Notes: a model not told the origin generated them from the sequence alone. DNA of 64,000 nucleotides from an uncultured Clostridia bacterium (GCA_934122085.1 CAKOVS010000001.1:62001-126000), one strand, 5' to 3'. Shown: positions 44,122 through 53,278, counted from the stretch's first letter. Translations and numbers: made by a program.

Positions 44122-45154
44122 CTTCTTTTCCTCCTAAAAGAATGTCCAATTTTTCAAAATGTCTTTGTGCATCTTTCTTTTGTTTTTCAACATCAAAATG
44201 TGTATTTAATTGTTCATCTGTTAATGATTTAACATCAAACTCATCTAATTTTCTAATATCTATTATTGGAACATTTATTTCCATGTCTTGCAATACATGT
44301 AATGTTTTATCACTATATAACACTGGCAATATGCTTTTTCCTAAAACTAAACCTAAAATGTTGGCATGAAATCTTCCTCCAATTATTAATTGGCAATCAC
44401 CTAAAACATTTAATGCTTGCTCTATGTTTCCATTATAACAATATCTTTCTACTTTGTCTCTGTAAGTTTTTGGTAACTTATTTATTATATTTTCAATTTC
44501 TTGTTCATCATTTTCATATTTGCAAAATGACATTAAACATATTTCATATCCTTTACCATCTAGAAATTTGATTAATTCAATCATTTTATTTTCATATTTT
44601 TCTTGATATTTTTCATCAAGTTTGTCTTTTGGTGAAATTATAGAAATTATAGCTCTTTTTCTATTTGTAATTTTTACTTTTGAGGTATCCATTGAAAATA
44701 TTATATCTGATGCACATCTCGTATTTGGCAAATCTTTAAATAGATTATATGAATATTTATCTCTAAAACATACATCTTCTAATTTACTCATCATATTATG
44801 AATATTTTGATAATATTTTTCTGTTTTATATGGTCCAAAATTTACTCCTAATAAATATCTTTTATTTTTTCCTAATGAAAAGTCTCTATTGCTATCATTA
44901 TTCTCCATAAACATACTTCCACCAATTGTTACAACTGCATCATATCTATTTGCTAAACATTTTTCTAATTGGAATCTTTTTAAGATTTTGAAAAAATATT
45001 TATTATTATATACTTTTAAATTTTCTTTGTTATATCCTTTTTCACCTTTTGATATAGCAAAAAATTTATGATTTTGATATCTGTTTGTTAATATGTCAAC
45101 AAACAAATCATCTCCTAAATTTTTTGCCAAATATGCATCAACATATATTTTCAT
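44114..45154 (-). CDS. Polysaccharide pyruvyl transferase family protein
   Basis: 346 residues. NLGDDLFVDIL near the N-terminus and the later GDCQLIIGGRFHANILGLVLGKSILPVLYSDK block (with the conserved GGRFH) define the family, which adds pyruvate ketals to sugars using phosphoenolpyruvate. SLH domains bind pyruvylated wall polymer, so this gene's position beside six SLH genes is suggestive. A strict CsaB assignment is not claimed. It overlaps the flippase gene and follows a GT2 gene by one base. Confidence 0.88.
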   Translation of the reverse strand: MKIYVDAYLAKNLGDDLFVDILTNRYQNHKFFAISKGEKGYNKENLKVYNNKYFFKILKRFQLEKCLANRYDAVVTIGGSMFMENNDSNRDFSLGKNKRYLLGVNFGPYKTEKYYQNIHNMMSKLEDVCFRDKYSYNLFKDLPNTRCASDIIFSMDTSKVKITNRKRAIISIISPKDKLDEKYQEKYENKMIELIKFLDGKGYEICLMSFCKYENDEQEIENIINKLPKTYRDKVERYCYNGNIEQALNVLGDCQLIIGGRFHANILGLVLGKSILPVLYSDKTLHVLQDMEINVPIIDIRKLDEFDVKSLTDEQLNTHFDVEKQKKDAQRHFEKLDILLGGKEDE

Positions 45155-45155
45155 A

Positions 45156-46148
45156 TTACTTATTCCTTTTTCTAAAATTGTTTAATTTTACAAATAATTT
45201 TGACATATTTTTTCCTTTTAAGAAGAAATATTTTATGGCTATTTTCATTTTTTTATCTGTTACTTTTTTCTGTAATTCGTTTAAATTTTCTTTGTATTTT
45301 GGATTTGTCACAATATTCTTCAATTGCTCGTCTTTTTCTTGATCTGTTGCAGGATTATTCTCTTTATATATGTCTATTATTTGATTATAATAAACTCTTG
45401 CATATCTATTATAAATATAGTCCATATTCCATCTTTTTTCTATATAAAATTTTTCTAAATATTTTGTTAAACCATATTCTATTTCAAATTTATTAGGTCT
45501 ATATCTTAATTTTAATCCATATTCACCATCTGTATATATATATAATGGTTCATTTATAAAACTAGCTTTTTTTATGTATTTAGTATAGTCTAAATTAAAT
45601 AAAAAATCTTCTCCAAGTTCATAACTTTTATCAAATTTTATATTATGTTCTTTAATAATTTCAGAAATATACATTTTATTCCAAAGTTCATTATATAAAT
45701 AGTTTTCTTTTGTGGTTTCTAAATATTCTTTTATATTTGTTGTATTTAGAATTTTTTCATTATTTTCTATTAACATTTTATTTTTTTCAAATACTCTTCT
45801 ATATCCACATGTTACTAATTGTGTTTCATTTTTTATCAAATTTGAAAGCATTTTTTCTAGAAAATCAATTTCATATTGATCATCTGAATCTATAAATGCT
45901 ATATATTCTCCTGTAGCTGTTTCTAATCCTACATTTCTAGCATTACTTACATTTGGTTGTTCTTGATATATATATATTATTCTTTTGTCTTTAAAACTTT
46001 GGACTATTTGTTCTGCTTGTCCTTTTTTTCCATTTTCAATTATTATTAATTCCCAATTCTCGTATGTTTGTTTTTCCACAGATTTTATTGCTTTTTCTAA
46101 AACATTATCTGAATTATATGTTGGTAATATTATTGAAATTTTATTCAT
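45156..46148 (-). CDS. Glycosyltransferase family 2
   Basis: 330 residues. The GT-A motifs SIILPTYNSDNVLEKAIKSVEKQTYENWELIIIENG and GEYIAFIDSDDQYEIDF, with a DSDD metal-binding site, are plain. A C-terminal helical region with many Tyr, Lys and Asn residues may contact the membrane or acceptor. It belongs to the second polysaccharide operon, one base from the pyruvyltransferase gene. Confidence 0.93.
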   Translation of the reverse strand: MNKISIILPTYNSDNVLEKAIKSVEKQTYENWELIIIENGKKGQAEQIVQSFKDKRIIYIYQEQPNVSNARNVGLETATGEYIAFIDSDDQYEIDFLEKMLSNLIKNETQLVTCGYRRVFEKNKMLIENNEKILNTTNIKEYLETTKENYLYNELWNKMYISEIIKEHNIKFDKSYELGEDFLFNLDYTKYIKKASFINEPLYIYTDGEYGLKLRYRPNKFEIEYGLTKYLEKFYIEKRWNMDYIYNRYARVYYNQIIDIYKENNPATDQEKDEQLKNIVTNPKYKENLNELQKKVTDKKMKIAIKYFFLKGKNMSKLFVKLNNFRKRNK

Positions 46149-46164
46149 AATTCGTCCCTTTCGT

Positions 46165-47238
46165 TTATAATTCTATCAATTTATTTAATTTTGGAATTTT
46201 CTTTATTATTAATGTTAAAATATAACTTATAGCAAATACTAAAATAACTTTTATTACTCTTAATATTAATGATATATTTCCTACAAATAGTAAATTTAAT
46301 ATTCTTACTACAATAATATGTATTAAATAAATTCCTAATGTATTTTTTGAAATATTTTCAATTAATTTGTTATACCATTTTTCTTTATTTTGATATGTAT
46401 ATGTTATTGCATACATTCCTATGAGTATTACTGGCATAAATGCACTTGCATAATTAAATGTTTCAGAATATGTTTTATTTTGTAAATTTGAAATTACAAT
46501 TGCAAACAAATATGATATTAACCATGTTCCACTTCCTATTAATATCCATTTTTTTCTTATTTGAATCATTTCAAATTTTTCTTTATTTTCAAACAGATAT
46601 CCTCCTAACATAAAAAATACTAAAAAATTTCTATTATAAAAAACTTGAAATTTGCTTATATATGACATAATCAATCTTATTGGTTCAAATTCATACTTAG
46701 TATTTATTAATTGTGATATTAAATCTAATATGTTAATAAAACTTGTACTAATCAATAATAATATAAATAAATAGTTATATATTTTTTTATCATTGTCATG
46801 TACTGTTTTTAATATTGGATATATTAAATATAACATTATTAAATTTTGTAAAAACCACAATACTCCTGTATATTTATTTGTAATATCTGTAACAAATACA
46901 TTTTTTAATATCTCTGAGATTTTTAATGGTTCTTTATATATAATTTTTATTGATATTGTTAATATTAAAGACCATATTATTAATAGCATAAAAATTTTTA
47001 ATGTTTTTTGCAAATGTTTTTTTAAGCAAAATTCTTTTTTATTTATTAGTAAAAAACCATTAACTAACACAAATATAGCAACACCTTCACATAATATTCT
47101 TATTCCATATTGTACATATGAAGATATTTTGGGATTTCCTATAAAATCTGTGTTAAATACTTGAGAATGTAAACAAATCACCATAAATATAGCTATTGTT
47201 TTTAACAAATCAATATTTGCATATCTTTTTTTCTCCAT
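46165..47238 (-). CDS. Acyltransferase family 3 membrane protein
   Basis: 357 residues with about ten membrane helices. The opening RYANIDLLKTIAIFMVICLHSQVF contains the conserved histidine of the acyltransferase 3 (OafA-like) family. These proteins transfer acetyl or other acyl groups to extracellular polysaccharides, so the product of this operon is likely O-acylated. The first operon uses a soluble hexapeptide enzyme for the same type of decoration. Confidence 0.9.
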   Translation of the reverse strand: MEKKRYANIDLLKTIAIFMVICLHSQVFNTDFIGNPKISSYVQYGIRILCEGVAIFVLVNGFLLINKKEFCLKKHLQKTLKIFMLLIIWSLILTISIKIIYKEPLKISEILKNVFVTDITNKYTGVLWFLQNLIMLYLIYPILKTVHDNDKKIYNYLFILLLISTSFINILDLISQLINTKYEFEPIRLIMSYISKFQVFYNRNFLVFFMLGGYLFENKEKFEMIQIRKKWILIGSGTWLISYLFAIVISNLQNKTYSETFNYASAFMPVILIGMYAITYTYQNKEKWYNKLIENISKNTLGIYLIHIIVVRILNLLFVGNISLILRVIKVILVFAISYILTLIIKKIPKLNKLIEL

Positions 47239-47256
47239 TTTCTGTTCCTTTGCTAT

Positions 47257-48393
47257 TTATTTTTTAATTGAAAATATTGTTTTATATGGTAGTACTTCAT
47301 TATCATTATTTAGAATATTAGTATATATAAACATTGCACTAAATCCTAAAACAATACAAGAATATATTATTATTTTTACTGTTTTAGTTTTTAAATTCTT
47401 TTTAAATTTCTTATTTATCTTATCTGTTATTGTATTAAATTGTAATATACTGAAAAAGTACGGAATTGATATTATTTGGAATGCTACAAAATATATTGCC
47501 ATTCTTATAAATAAAGTATGAATAACCCCAGATACAGTAAGTAATAATGCTAAACCTTGAATATTAAGTAATGTTATTCCTTGTTTATCAAGTTCTTTTC
47601 CTTGTTTTTTTTCAAAATAATAGCTGAAATACATTGCTAAATATATAATTAAATTTTCTACAATTTGTAGAATTGATAATTCTCCTGTTGTAAATTTTCC
47701 TGTTAAATATACATTAAATCTTGTATTTTTTATTATCGGTGTCAAAATTACCATAATATTTTTGTTTAAAATTAATATTAATATACTTAATGGTATTACC
47801 CATCTAGCATCCATTATATTTTTCTTTGTTAACAATATTATTATAAAACATATTATACTTGATGAATGCATAAAAAATGCTAAAATTGCACATATTACAA
47901 ATCCTATATATGCCTTCTTTTTATTCTCACTCATTAAAAATTGATACCCTAGTAATATAAATGCTACTGAAATATATTGTCTTATGATATTTAATGTTGC
48001 AAAGAAATATCCTCCTAAGAAAAATATTATTATACTTAATATTCTATTTGATGATTTCTTATATATTACTTCAAATATAATTGCTAATATTATCAATGAT
48101 GTAATTACAAATAATAAATATGGCTCTTTTGTAAAAAATAGGCATAGATAATCTATTGCCTTAAAGCCTATTTCAAGGTTTCCTACGTTTTTTCCTTCTA
48201 ATAATGTATAATAATCTGCTACATATCTCTTTTCATAATCTGTTCCTACATTATATCTAATAGCTGATATAAAAAACATTGGAACTACTGCCAATATTAA
48301 TAATATTATTTTATTTTTTCGTGATTTTGCTTTATTTTCTGCTAGCCATACTAATAATATTGTAATTAAAAATGTAATTATATATATGTACAT
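47257..48393 (-). CDS. EpsG-family polysaccharide polymerase, second operon
   Basis: 378 residues, about ten helices. The KIILLILAVVPMFFISAIRYNVGTDYEKRY opening and NIIRQYISVAFILLGYQFL block are EpsG signatures. It should polymerise the repeat unit on the outer face of the membrane. It differs considerably from the EpsG in the first operon, consistent with a different repeat unit. Confidence 0.9.
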   Translation of the reverse strand: MYIYIITFLITILLVWLAENKAKSRKNKIILLILAVVPMFFISAIRYNVGTDYEKRYVADYYTLLEGKNVGNLEIGFKAIDYLCLFFTKEPYLLFVITSLIILAIIFEVIYKKSSNRILSIIIFFLGGYFFATLNIIRQYISVAFILLGYQFLMSENKKKAYIGFVICAILAFFMHSSSIICFIIILLTKKNIMDARWVIPLSILILILNKNIMVILTPIIKNTRFNVYLTGKFTTGELSILQIVENLIIYLAMYFSYYFEKKQGKELDKQGITLLNIQGLALLLTVSGVIHTLFIRMAIYFVAFQIISIPYFFSILQFNTITDKINKKFKKNLKTKTVKIIIYSCIVLGFSAMFIYTNILNNDNEVLPYKTIFSIKK

Positions 48394-48412
48394 TTTTATT
48401 TTCTCCTTTATT

Positions 48413-49405
48413 TTATACTATTCTGTTAGTTTTTTTACTATATATATACCATGAAAATTTAAATATTGATAAACCAAAAAATGATAAAATTATTGCTATT
48501 TTATCTCTTTTTGGAGTATCTTTATATTTTAATACTTCCATTCTTTTTGACTTTATTTTTTTAAATACTTCTTGTTCTTTTTTCTTATCTCTTGGAGTTG
48601 TGAATAACAATAATCTTAATATTCTAAAATTCGCATATAAATCAAATCTATTTATTGCTTGCTCTAAATCTGGATATTTATTTTGTAAATATTTTAACAT
48701 TTCATCTGTGTTCTTTATATAGTCTATTTCATTTTTATTGAATCCACTCATCTTCGAAATTGAATTTGGTCTCGAAAAATAAAAATAACATTTTTTGTTT
48801 CCTGTTGCAATTTTATCACATTTTTCAATTAACTTATATGTTGTGGCCGTATCTTCATATACAACTCCTTTTGGATATCTAATATCTCTAAATAAAGCTG
48901 TTTCATATAATTTTGAATATGCTGATACATCACTTTTTTGAGCAAATAAGATCTTATAAAATAAGTCTCTTGCTGCTAAAACTTCTATATTTTCTATAAA
49001 TTGTTCTTGATTTTCTTCATCACTTTCTATGTGTACAACTTGTGTTTCACATGTGGCTATTTTTGTATTATGTTTTTTTATTAATCTATACATATATTCC
49101 ACATAGTCATCTGATACATAGTCATCTGAATCTACAAATGTTATATATTTCCCTGTTGCTATGTCAATTCCAGCATTTCTAGCATCTGACAAGCCACCAT
49201 TTTCCTTGTGAATTACTTTTATTCTTTTATCACTTTTTGCAAATTCATCACACATCTGTGGACAATTATCTGGTGACCCATCATCTACTATTATAATTTC
49301 TAAATTTTTATATGTTTGATTTATTATACTTTCTATACATTTTTCTAAATATTTCTCTACTTTATATACTGGTATAACTATACTTATTAGATCTTCTTTT
49401 TCCAT
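48413..49405 (-). CDS. Glycosyltransferase family 2 (EpsJ-like)
   Basis: 330 residues. Motifs SIVIPVYKVEKYLEKCIESIINQTYKNLEIIIVDDGS and GKYITFVDSDDYVSDDYVEYM give a clear GT-A enzyme with a DSDD metal site. The C-terminus ends with a hydrophobic stretch (IAIILSFFGLSIFKFSWYIY) that may hold it at the membrane. Member of the second operon, 13 bp after the DUF4422 gene. Confidence 0.93.
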   Translation of the reverse strand: MEKEDLISIVIPVYKVEKYLEKCIESIINQTYKNLEIIIVDDGSPDNCPQMCDEFAKSDKRIKVIHKENGGLSDARNAGIDIATGKYITFVDSDDYVSDDYVEYMYRLIKKHNTKIATCETQVVHIESDEENQEQFIENIEVLAARDLFYKILFAQKSDVSAYSKLYETALFRDIRYPKGVVYEDTATTYKLIEKCDKIATGNKKCYFYFSRPNSISKMSGFNKNEIDYIKNTDEMLKYLQNKYPDLEQAINRFDLYANFRILRLLLFTTPRDKKKEQEVFKKIKSKRMEVLKYKDTPKRDKIAIILSFFGLSIFKFSWYIYSKKTNRIV

Positions 49406-49417
49406 ATAACCTCTACA

Positions 49418-50209
49418 TTAAAAACTTTTTTGATATCTTTTTCCTGTTAATTTAGCTACTAAAAATGATTTTCCCTTTTTAAACCAATTAATTTTCTGCA
49501 TATCCATAATTTTTACTTCTTCATATTTTAAATTATTTTTGTCTATCCAAACATCTAATAAACGTTCAGATATTCTTCCCAAATATCTTGCATGGAAACT
49601 ATCATATTGGCTTGGATCAATTCTTTTTTCTAGCTCAAATAATATGTCAAATAACCATTCACAATATTCATTTAATATTTCTTTTTTCATTACAAACATA
49701 TTGAATAAATGTGCAGATGTCTTTTTATATATTTTATCAAATTCTTCTAAGTACTCAGGATACTTTTCTTCTAGTATCTTTCTTGTTTCATCAAGTGGCT
49801 CTACATACATTGTGTGCTTATAATGAGAATATATACTTTCTATATAATAATTTCTTTTTTTAGGTAAAATTATATCTACATTTTTTAATTTGTCTCTTAA
49901 TTCTTTTTCAGTTAGAACTATTTCAAATTTTTCATCTTCTGTTTTTGGCAATTTCTTTTTATTTGTAAAATATCTTCTATAATGTACTAATCCAACATAA
50001 TCTGCATCTAAGTTTTTCCAAGCCCAATAAAGTCCTGTTAATTCACAAAAATATGGATTTTTTAAAGAAATATTTTCTCCTGTATTATCTTGAATATATC
50101 CTTCAATTTTTTCCTTTCCTTCTGCTCCAACTTGTATTGGTATATACATTTCTTCATCAGCTGTTTTATATTTTTTATGTGATGCTATAATTATTTTTAT
50201 ATCTTCCAC
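49418..50209 (-). CDS. DUF4422 putative glycosyltransferase
   Basis: 263 residues matching the DUF4422 family found in capsule loci. The opening IKIIIASHKKYKTADEEMYIPIQVGAEG, the NPYFCELTGLYWAWKN block and YVGLVHYRRYF are diagnostic; the last contains the likely catalytic or donor-binding residues. The family is generally taken to be glycosyltransferases (galactofuranosyl-type in characterised relatives), but activity here is inferred. Confidence 0.88.
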   Translation of the reverse strand: MEDIKIIIASHKKYKTADEEMYIPIQVGAEGKEKIEGYIQDNTGENISLKNPYFCELTGLYWAWKNLDADYVGLVHYRRYFTNKKKLPKTEDEKFEIVLTEKELRDKLKNVDIILPKKRNYYIESIYSHYKHTMYVEPLDETRKILEEKYPEYLEEFDKIYKKTSAHLFNMFVMKKEILNEYCEWLFDILFELEKRIDPSQYDSFHARYLGRISERLLDVWIDKNNLKYEEVKIMDMQKINWFKKGKSFLVAKLTGKRYQKSF

Positions 50210-50261
50210 TTTAATGCTCCCCGTTTTCTAGTTTAATATTTTTATTTCTTACTAAAATATT

Positions 50262-51335
50262 TTATTTATATCCTGTTTTTTTGATTATTTGATTGCTTAT
50301 ACCTTTTATTGTGTCATTTACTACATAGTCTTCTTGTCCAAATACTTCTTGATGTAATTGTAATACATTGCTTTCAAGTGTTACTGGTACACCATAATAT
50401 ATACCTGTTGGTGTTCCTTTTGAATTATATGGCCACCCAACACTATCTGTTATGTTATATGATGCTAAACTTGGTACTAATGATATTATTTCTCCAGATG
50501 TTAAGTTTGTTGTTTTTACTTTAGGAAATATTGTATCTATTAAATTGTTTAATTTTCCTACACTTAATGTTTTAGCTTTTGATAACATTGCTTCAATTAC
50601 AACTCTCATTCTTTCTGTTCTTTTATGTTCTCCACCACTAGTATATCTTATTCTTGAATATGCTAATGCTTGTGCTCCTGTTAAAGTTTGTTTTCCTGAG
50701 TTTTTTATAAGATTTGCTTCTGTTCTATTATTTGTTTCTTCTGCTAAATCTGTTATATATTTGTTAGCATATTTTACTTCTTCGGCATCTAAGTCTATTG
50801 TTATTCCTCCAATAGCATCAACAGCTGCTATTACTGCATCAAAATTTACTGTTATACATTCTGTTATATTTAAGTCTAAATTTGTATTTAGAGCTTTCAT
50901 TGCACCTTGTGCTCCTCCATATGCATATGCATGTGTAACTTTATCTAATACTTGTTTTCCATTTTCTTCTAACAATAAATATGTATCTCTATATACAGAT
51001 ATTAATTTTATATCTTTTGTTTTTTGATTGATACTTGCTATTATAATACAGTCACTTCTATTTCCTTTATTATAATTATCTGCTCTACTATCAATTCCAA
51101 ATATAGCAATATTTCTGTATTCAGCTAGGTCTTTTTTAGTTTCTTCTGCAATTCCTACTTCTCCTTCATCTACTTCTTCTACTTCAATTTTTCCAAGTTT
51201 ATTTCCAACATAAATCGCAGCTACTCCTGCTAATATCCCTGCTAATACTACCATTACAATTAGCCAAATAAGTAGTATTCTTAAAAATACTTTTCCTGCA
51301 CCTACTTTTTTCTTTTCTTGACTGTGTGATCCCAT
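50262..51335 (-). CDS. LCP (LytR-CpsA-Psr) family glycopolymer ligase
   Basis: 357 residues: a short cytoplasmic end, one membrane helix (about 18-40) and an extracellular LCP domain. Conserved blocks are NIAIFGIDSRADNYNKGNRSDCIIIASINQKTKDIKLISVYRDTYL and, later, LTGAQALAYSRIRYTSGGEHKRTERMR, whose Arg and Asp residues bind the pyrophosphate lipid. LCP proteins attach polysaccharides to peptidoglycan, so the product of this operon is probably wall-linked. It is second in the operon, 115 bp from the sugar transferase gene; that gap holds only A+T-rich sequence and the ribosome site. Confidence 0.95.
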   Translation of the reverse strand: MGSHSQEKKKVGAGKVFLRILLIWLIVMVVLAGILAGVAAIYVGNKLGKIEVEEVDEGEVGIAEETKKDLAEYRNIAIFGIDSRADNYNKGNRSDCIIIASINQKTKDIKLISVYRDTYLLLEENGKQVLDKVTHAYAYGGAQGAMKALNTNLDLNITECITVNFDAVIAAVDAIGGITIDLDAEEVKYANKYITDLAEETNNRTEANLIKNSGKQTLTGAQALAYSRIRYTSGGEHKRTERMRVVIEAMLSKAKTLSVGKLNNLIDTIFPKVKTTNLTSGEIISLVPSLASYNITDSVGWPYNSKGTPTGIYYGVPVTLESNVLQLHQEVFGQEDYVVNDTIKGISNQIIKKTGYK

Positions 51336-51450
51336 ACTCTCATACCTCTTTTCATTTTGTTATTTCTCTTTCTCTTTGGAAAGTTTTATTGTTTTTATTA
51401 TTATCTTATCTATATAAAATTCTTAATTTTGTTATTAAAATATTTTTTAT

Positions 51451-52143
51451 CTATTTTGCCCCTTCTTTTTTTATTACTGCTATTATAGTTTTAAAAAAAA
51501 TCTTTACATCTGTTATAAATGATATATGATCAACATACCATAATTCCATTTCTATACGTTCTTCATATGTTGTATTACTTCTGCCACTTGCTGCCCAATT
51601 TCCTGTAAGTCCTGGTGTAACACTCAAAAATTTTCCTGTATTTTCTCCATACTTTTCAAGTTCACTTTTTACTACCGGTCTTGGTCCTATTAATGCTAAA
51701 TCTCCTTGAATAATATTCAATAATTGTGGTAATTCATCTAAACTTGTTTTTCTTAAAAATTTTCCAACTTTTGTTATTCTTGGATCATTTTCTAGTTTAA
51801 AGTTTTCTTTATACTCTTTCATTTGCTCTGGTGTAAATTTTTTTATTAATTCTTCTGCATTTGCAACCATTGTTCTATATTTATATATTTTTATTATTTT
51901 ACCGTTTTTTCCTATTCTTGTATGTTTAAAAAATACTGGTCCCTTTGAATCTATTTTTACTGCTATTGCTATTATTAAATATATTGGTGATAATATTATC
52001 AAAGCTATTGTAGCTAATATACAATCTAATATTCTTTTTACTTTTATATATGTTTGTTTTTTCTCTATTGATTCTTTGTTTTTTATTAATTCCATTTTTG
52101 AGACATTTTTGATTGCATGTTCATTTGCAAACTCTATGTTCAT
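51451..52143 (-). CDS. Initiating sugar transferase, second polysaccharide operon
   Basis: 230 residues of the PF02397 family. A hydrophobic segment (about 37-60) precedes the catalytic blocks FFKHTRIGKNGKIIKIYKYRTM, DPRITKVGKFLRKTSLDELPQLLNIIQGDLALIGPRPV and VTPGLTGNWAASGRSNTTY. It transfers the first phospho-sugar to undecaprenyl phosphate. First gene of the operon, behind the promoter at 52185-52213, divergent from ssrA. Confidence 0.95.
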   Translation of the reverse strand: MNIEFANEHAIKNVSKMELIKNKESIEKKQTYIKVKRILDCILATIALIILSPIYLIIAIAVKIDSKGPVFFKHTRIGKNGKIIKIYKYRTMVANAEELIKKFTPEQMKEYKENFKLENDPRITKVGKFLRKTSLDELPQLLNIIQGDLALIGPRPVVKSELEKYGENTGKFLSVTPGLTGNWAASGRSNTTYEERIEMELWYVDHISFITDVKIFFKTIIAVIKKEGAK

Positions 52144-52184
52144 TTACTTTCCCCCTATCTAGTAAATATTTTTTTGCTTTTTTT

Positions 52185-52213
52185 ACTATATCATTGTTAT
52201 AGATTTTTTTCAA
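52185..52213 (-). promoter_or_regulatory. Promoter of the 42-52 kb polysaccharide operon
   Basis: Minus strand: TTGAAA (52213-52208), a 17-bp spacer and TATAGT (52190-52185), ahead of a GGGGG ribosome site. Confidence 0.75.
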
Positions 52214-52240
52214 CCCCTTTCGACAAAATTGATATGTCAT

Positions 52241-52280
52241 TTTTTTACTGTTTTACTATATTTTTTACTGTTTTGCTATG
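52241..52280. repeat. 20-bp tandem repeat between divergent promoters
   Basis: Two adjacent 20-bp units (TTTTTTACTG then TTTTACTATA or TTTTGCTATG) with two differences, between the polysaccharide promoter and the ssrA promoter. A possible regulator site. Confidence 0.5.
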
Positions 52281-52287
52281 TTTTTTC

Positions 52288-52316
52288 TTGAATTTCTATA
52301 CAATATATATTATAAT
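52288..52316 (+). promoter_or_regulatory. Promoter of ssrA
   Basis: TTGAAT (52288-52293), a 17-bp spacer and TATAAT (52311-52316), 12 bases before the mature 5' end of tmRNA. Confidence 0.85.
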
Positions 52317-52328
52317 AGTTATGTACAT

Positions 52329-52678
52329 GGGGATGTAATGGTTTCGACATTATATCTGAAGCATGAATAGCGAGTAGTGGATTCTCGTTTGCCACTATAA
52401 AAACGGGAAATTAAATATAAACGCTGATAATACAGAATTAGCATACGCTGCTTAGTTGCAACGTCGCCTCTAAAGATATCCCCACATATTTTTAGTTGGT
52501 GTCATTTAGTGGGAAACAAAGCTATTTTTTCTATGGAAATAGTGGGTATTTAATAGATATATTTTTTAATCGCTTGTTTGTTTGTGGTTATTAGATGAAT
52601 ATTAAAAATAAACTGCACTCGGAGAAGTTTGTGTGAATCTTATAGTGGACAGGGGTTCGACTCCCCTCATCTCCACCA
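52329..52678 (+). ncRNA. ssrA: Transfer-messenger RNA (tmRNA)
   Basis: tmRNA rescues stalled ribosomes by acting first as alanyl-tRNA and then as a short message whose product marks the protein for degradation. The 5' end GGGGATGTAATGGTTTCGAC and the 3' end GGGGTTCGACTCCCCTCATCTCCACCA-type T-arm and acceptor are diagnostic, and GGGGATG pairs with CATCTCC. The tag reading frame ends at 52453-52455 (TAG) and encodes NADNTELAYAA at 52420-52452; the resume codon may lie one or two codons upstream. The terminal CCA is encoded. The end YAA replaces the more usual LAA. Confidence 0.95.
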
Positions 52679-52719
52679 CAAATTAATTATCATATTATAT
52701 AATTTTTTTTATATTACAC

Positions 52720-52748
52720 TTGATTTCTTGCAATAAATATTATATAAT
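52720..52748 (+). promoter_or_regulatory. Promoter for the small membrane protein leader
   Basis: TTGATT (52720-52725), a 17-bp spacer and TATAAT (52743-52748), about 110 bp before the gene's start codon. Confidence 0.6.
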
Positions 52749-52783
52749 ATAACTTATGTGAACATAGTTTTCACTAATTAGTA

Positions 52784-52812
52784 AGAGGTTTTCCTCTGAC
52801 TTTTTAGTTTTA
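52784..52812 (+). terminator. Terminator-like hairpin in the leader of the small membrane protein
   Basis: AGAGG (52784-52788), loop TTTT and CCTCT (52793-52797), followed after GAC by a T-rich run. It lies between the promoter at 52720 and the gene at 52859, so it could act as an attenuator or end a short RNA. Confidence 0.55.
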
Positions 52813-52858
52813 CATATATAACCGTTTTCATCACAAAAAGTTATTAAGGAGGAAAAAT

Positions 52859-53134
52859 ATGCTTAAAATTTGTAATGTTTTATTGGGAATCATTTCTGTA
52901 ATTGCAATTGTTGTACTGTTTTTTACAATTTTTTGTCAGCTTAAGTTAAAAAACTCTAATTGGCAAATCGTTCGATTGATTTCAAATTCAGTTTTGATCT
53001 TCTCTACGCTTGGTCTTATCTCCATTCGGTATTTTATTGGAGAGTTTGACTATATAGATCTTATTACATTACTATTATGGATTATCAATTTTGCTATTAG
53101 CTATAAGTTATGGCAAAATAGTAAACATAAATAA
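52859..53134 (+). CDS. Small three-helix membrane protein, unknown
   Basis: 91 residues with a strong AAGGAGG site at 52846-52852. Three hydrophobic helices (about 5-27, 40-60 and 67-84) separated by short polar loops leave little else; the end is basic (NSKHK). No family was recognised. It is one of only two protein genes on the plus strand, sits directly downstream of ssrA, a frequent integration site, and is followed by a very large palindrome. Codon usage looks somewhat less A+T-biased than its neighbours. It may be a resident cargo gene or part of a decayed element. Confidence 0.7.
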   Translation: MLKICNVLLGIISVIAIVVLFFTIFCQLKLKNSNWQIVRLISNSVLIFSTLGLISIRYFIGEFDYIDLITLLLWIINFAISYKLWQNSKHK

Positions 53135-53154
53135 CCTTAATATTCATTCTATGC

Positions 53155-53272
53155 AAAAAAAACTACCCGTTCAACGCAATGTCAACAACTTAAGAAAAAG
53201 AAGAAATTTTATATAAAAAACTTCTTCTTTTTCTTAAGTTGTTGACATTGGGTCTAACCCGTAGTTTTCTTT
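53155..53272. repeat. Long palindrome of about 118 bp
   Basis: The arms 53177-53205 and 53222-53250 are 29-bp perfect reverse complements around a 16-bp A+T-rich loop. Further out, AAAACTAC (53159-53166 region) matches GTAGTTTT (53261-53268) across partly paired 10-bp segments. It could end transcription from the plus-strand gene, but is much longer than ordinary terminators here and may be a mobile palindromic element. Confidence 0.75.
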
Positions 53273-53278
53273 ATATTA

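Noticed and set aside
52329..52678. A tRNA gene at the CCA-ended structure
   Set aside because: The 5' and 3' ends pair across 350 bases and enclose a tag reading frame, so it is tmRNA.
52859..53272. Integrated phage or genomic island next to ssrA
   Set aside because: ssrA is a frequent attachment site, but there is no integrase and no second copy of the tmRNA 3' end in the window.
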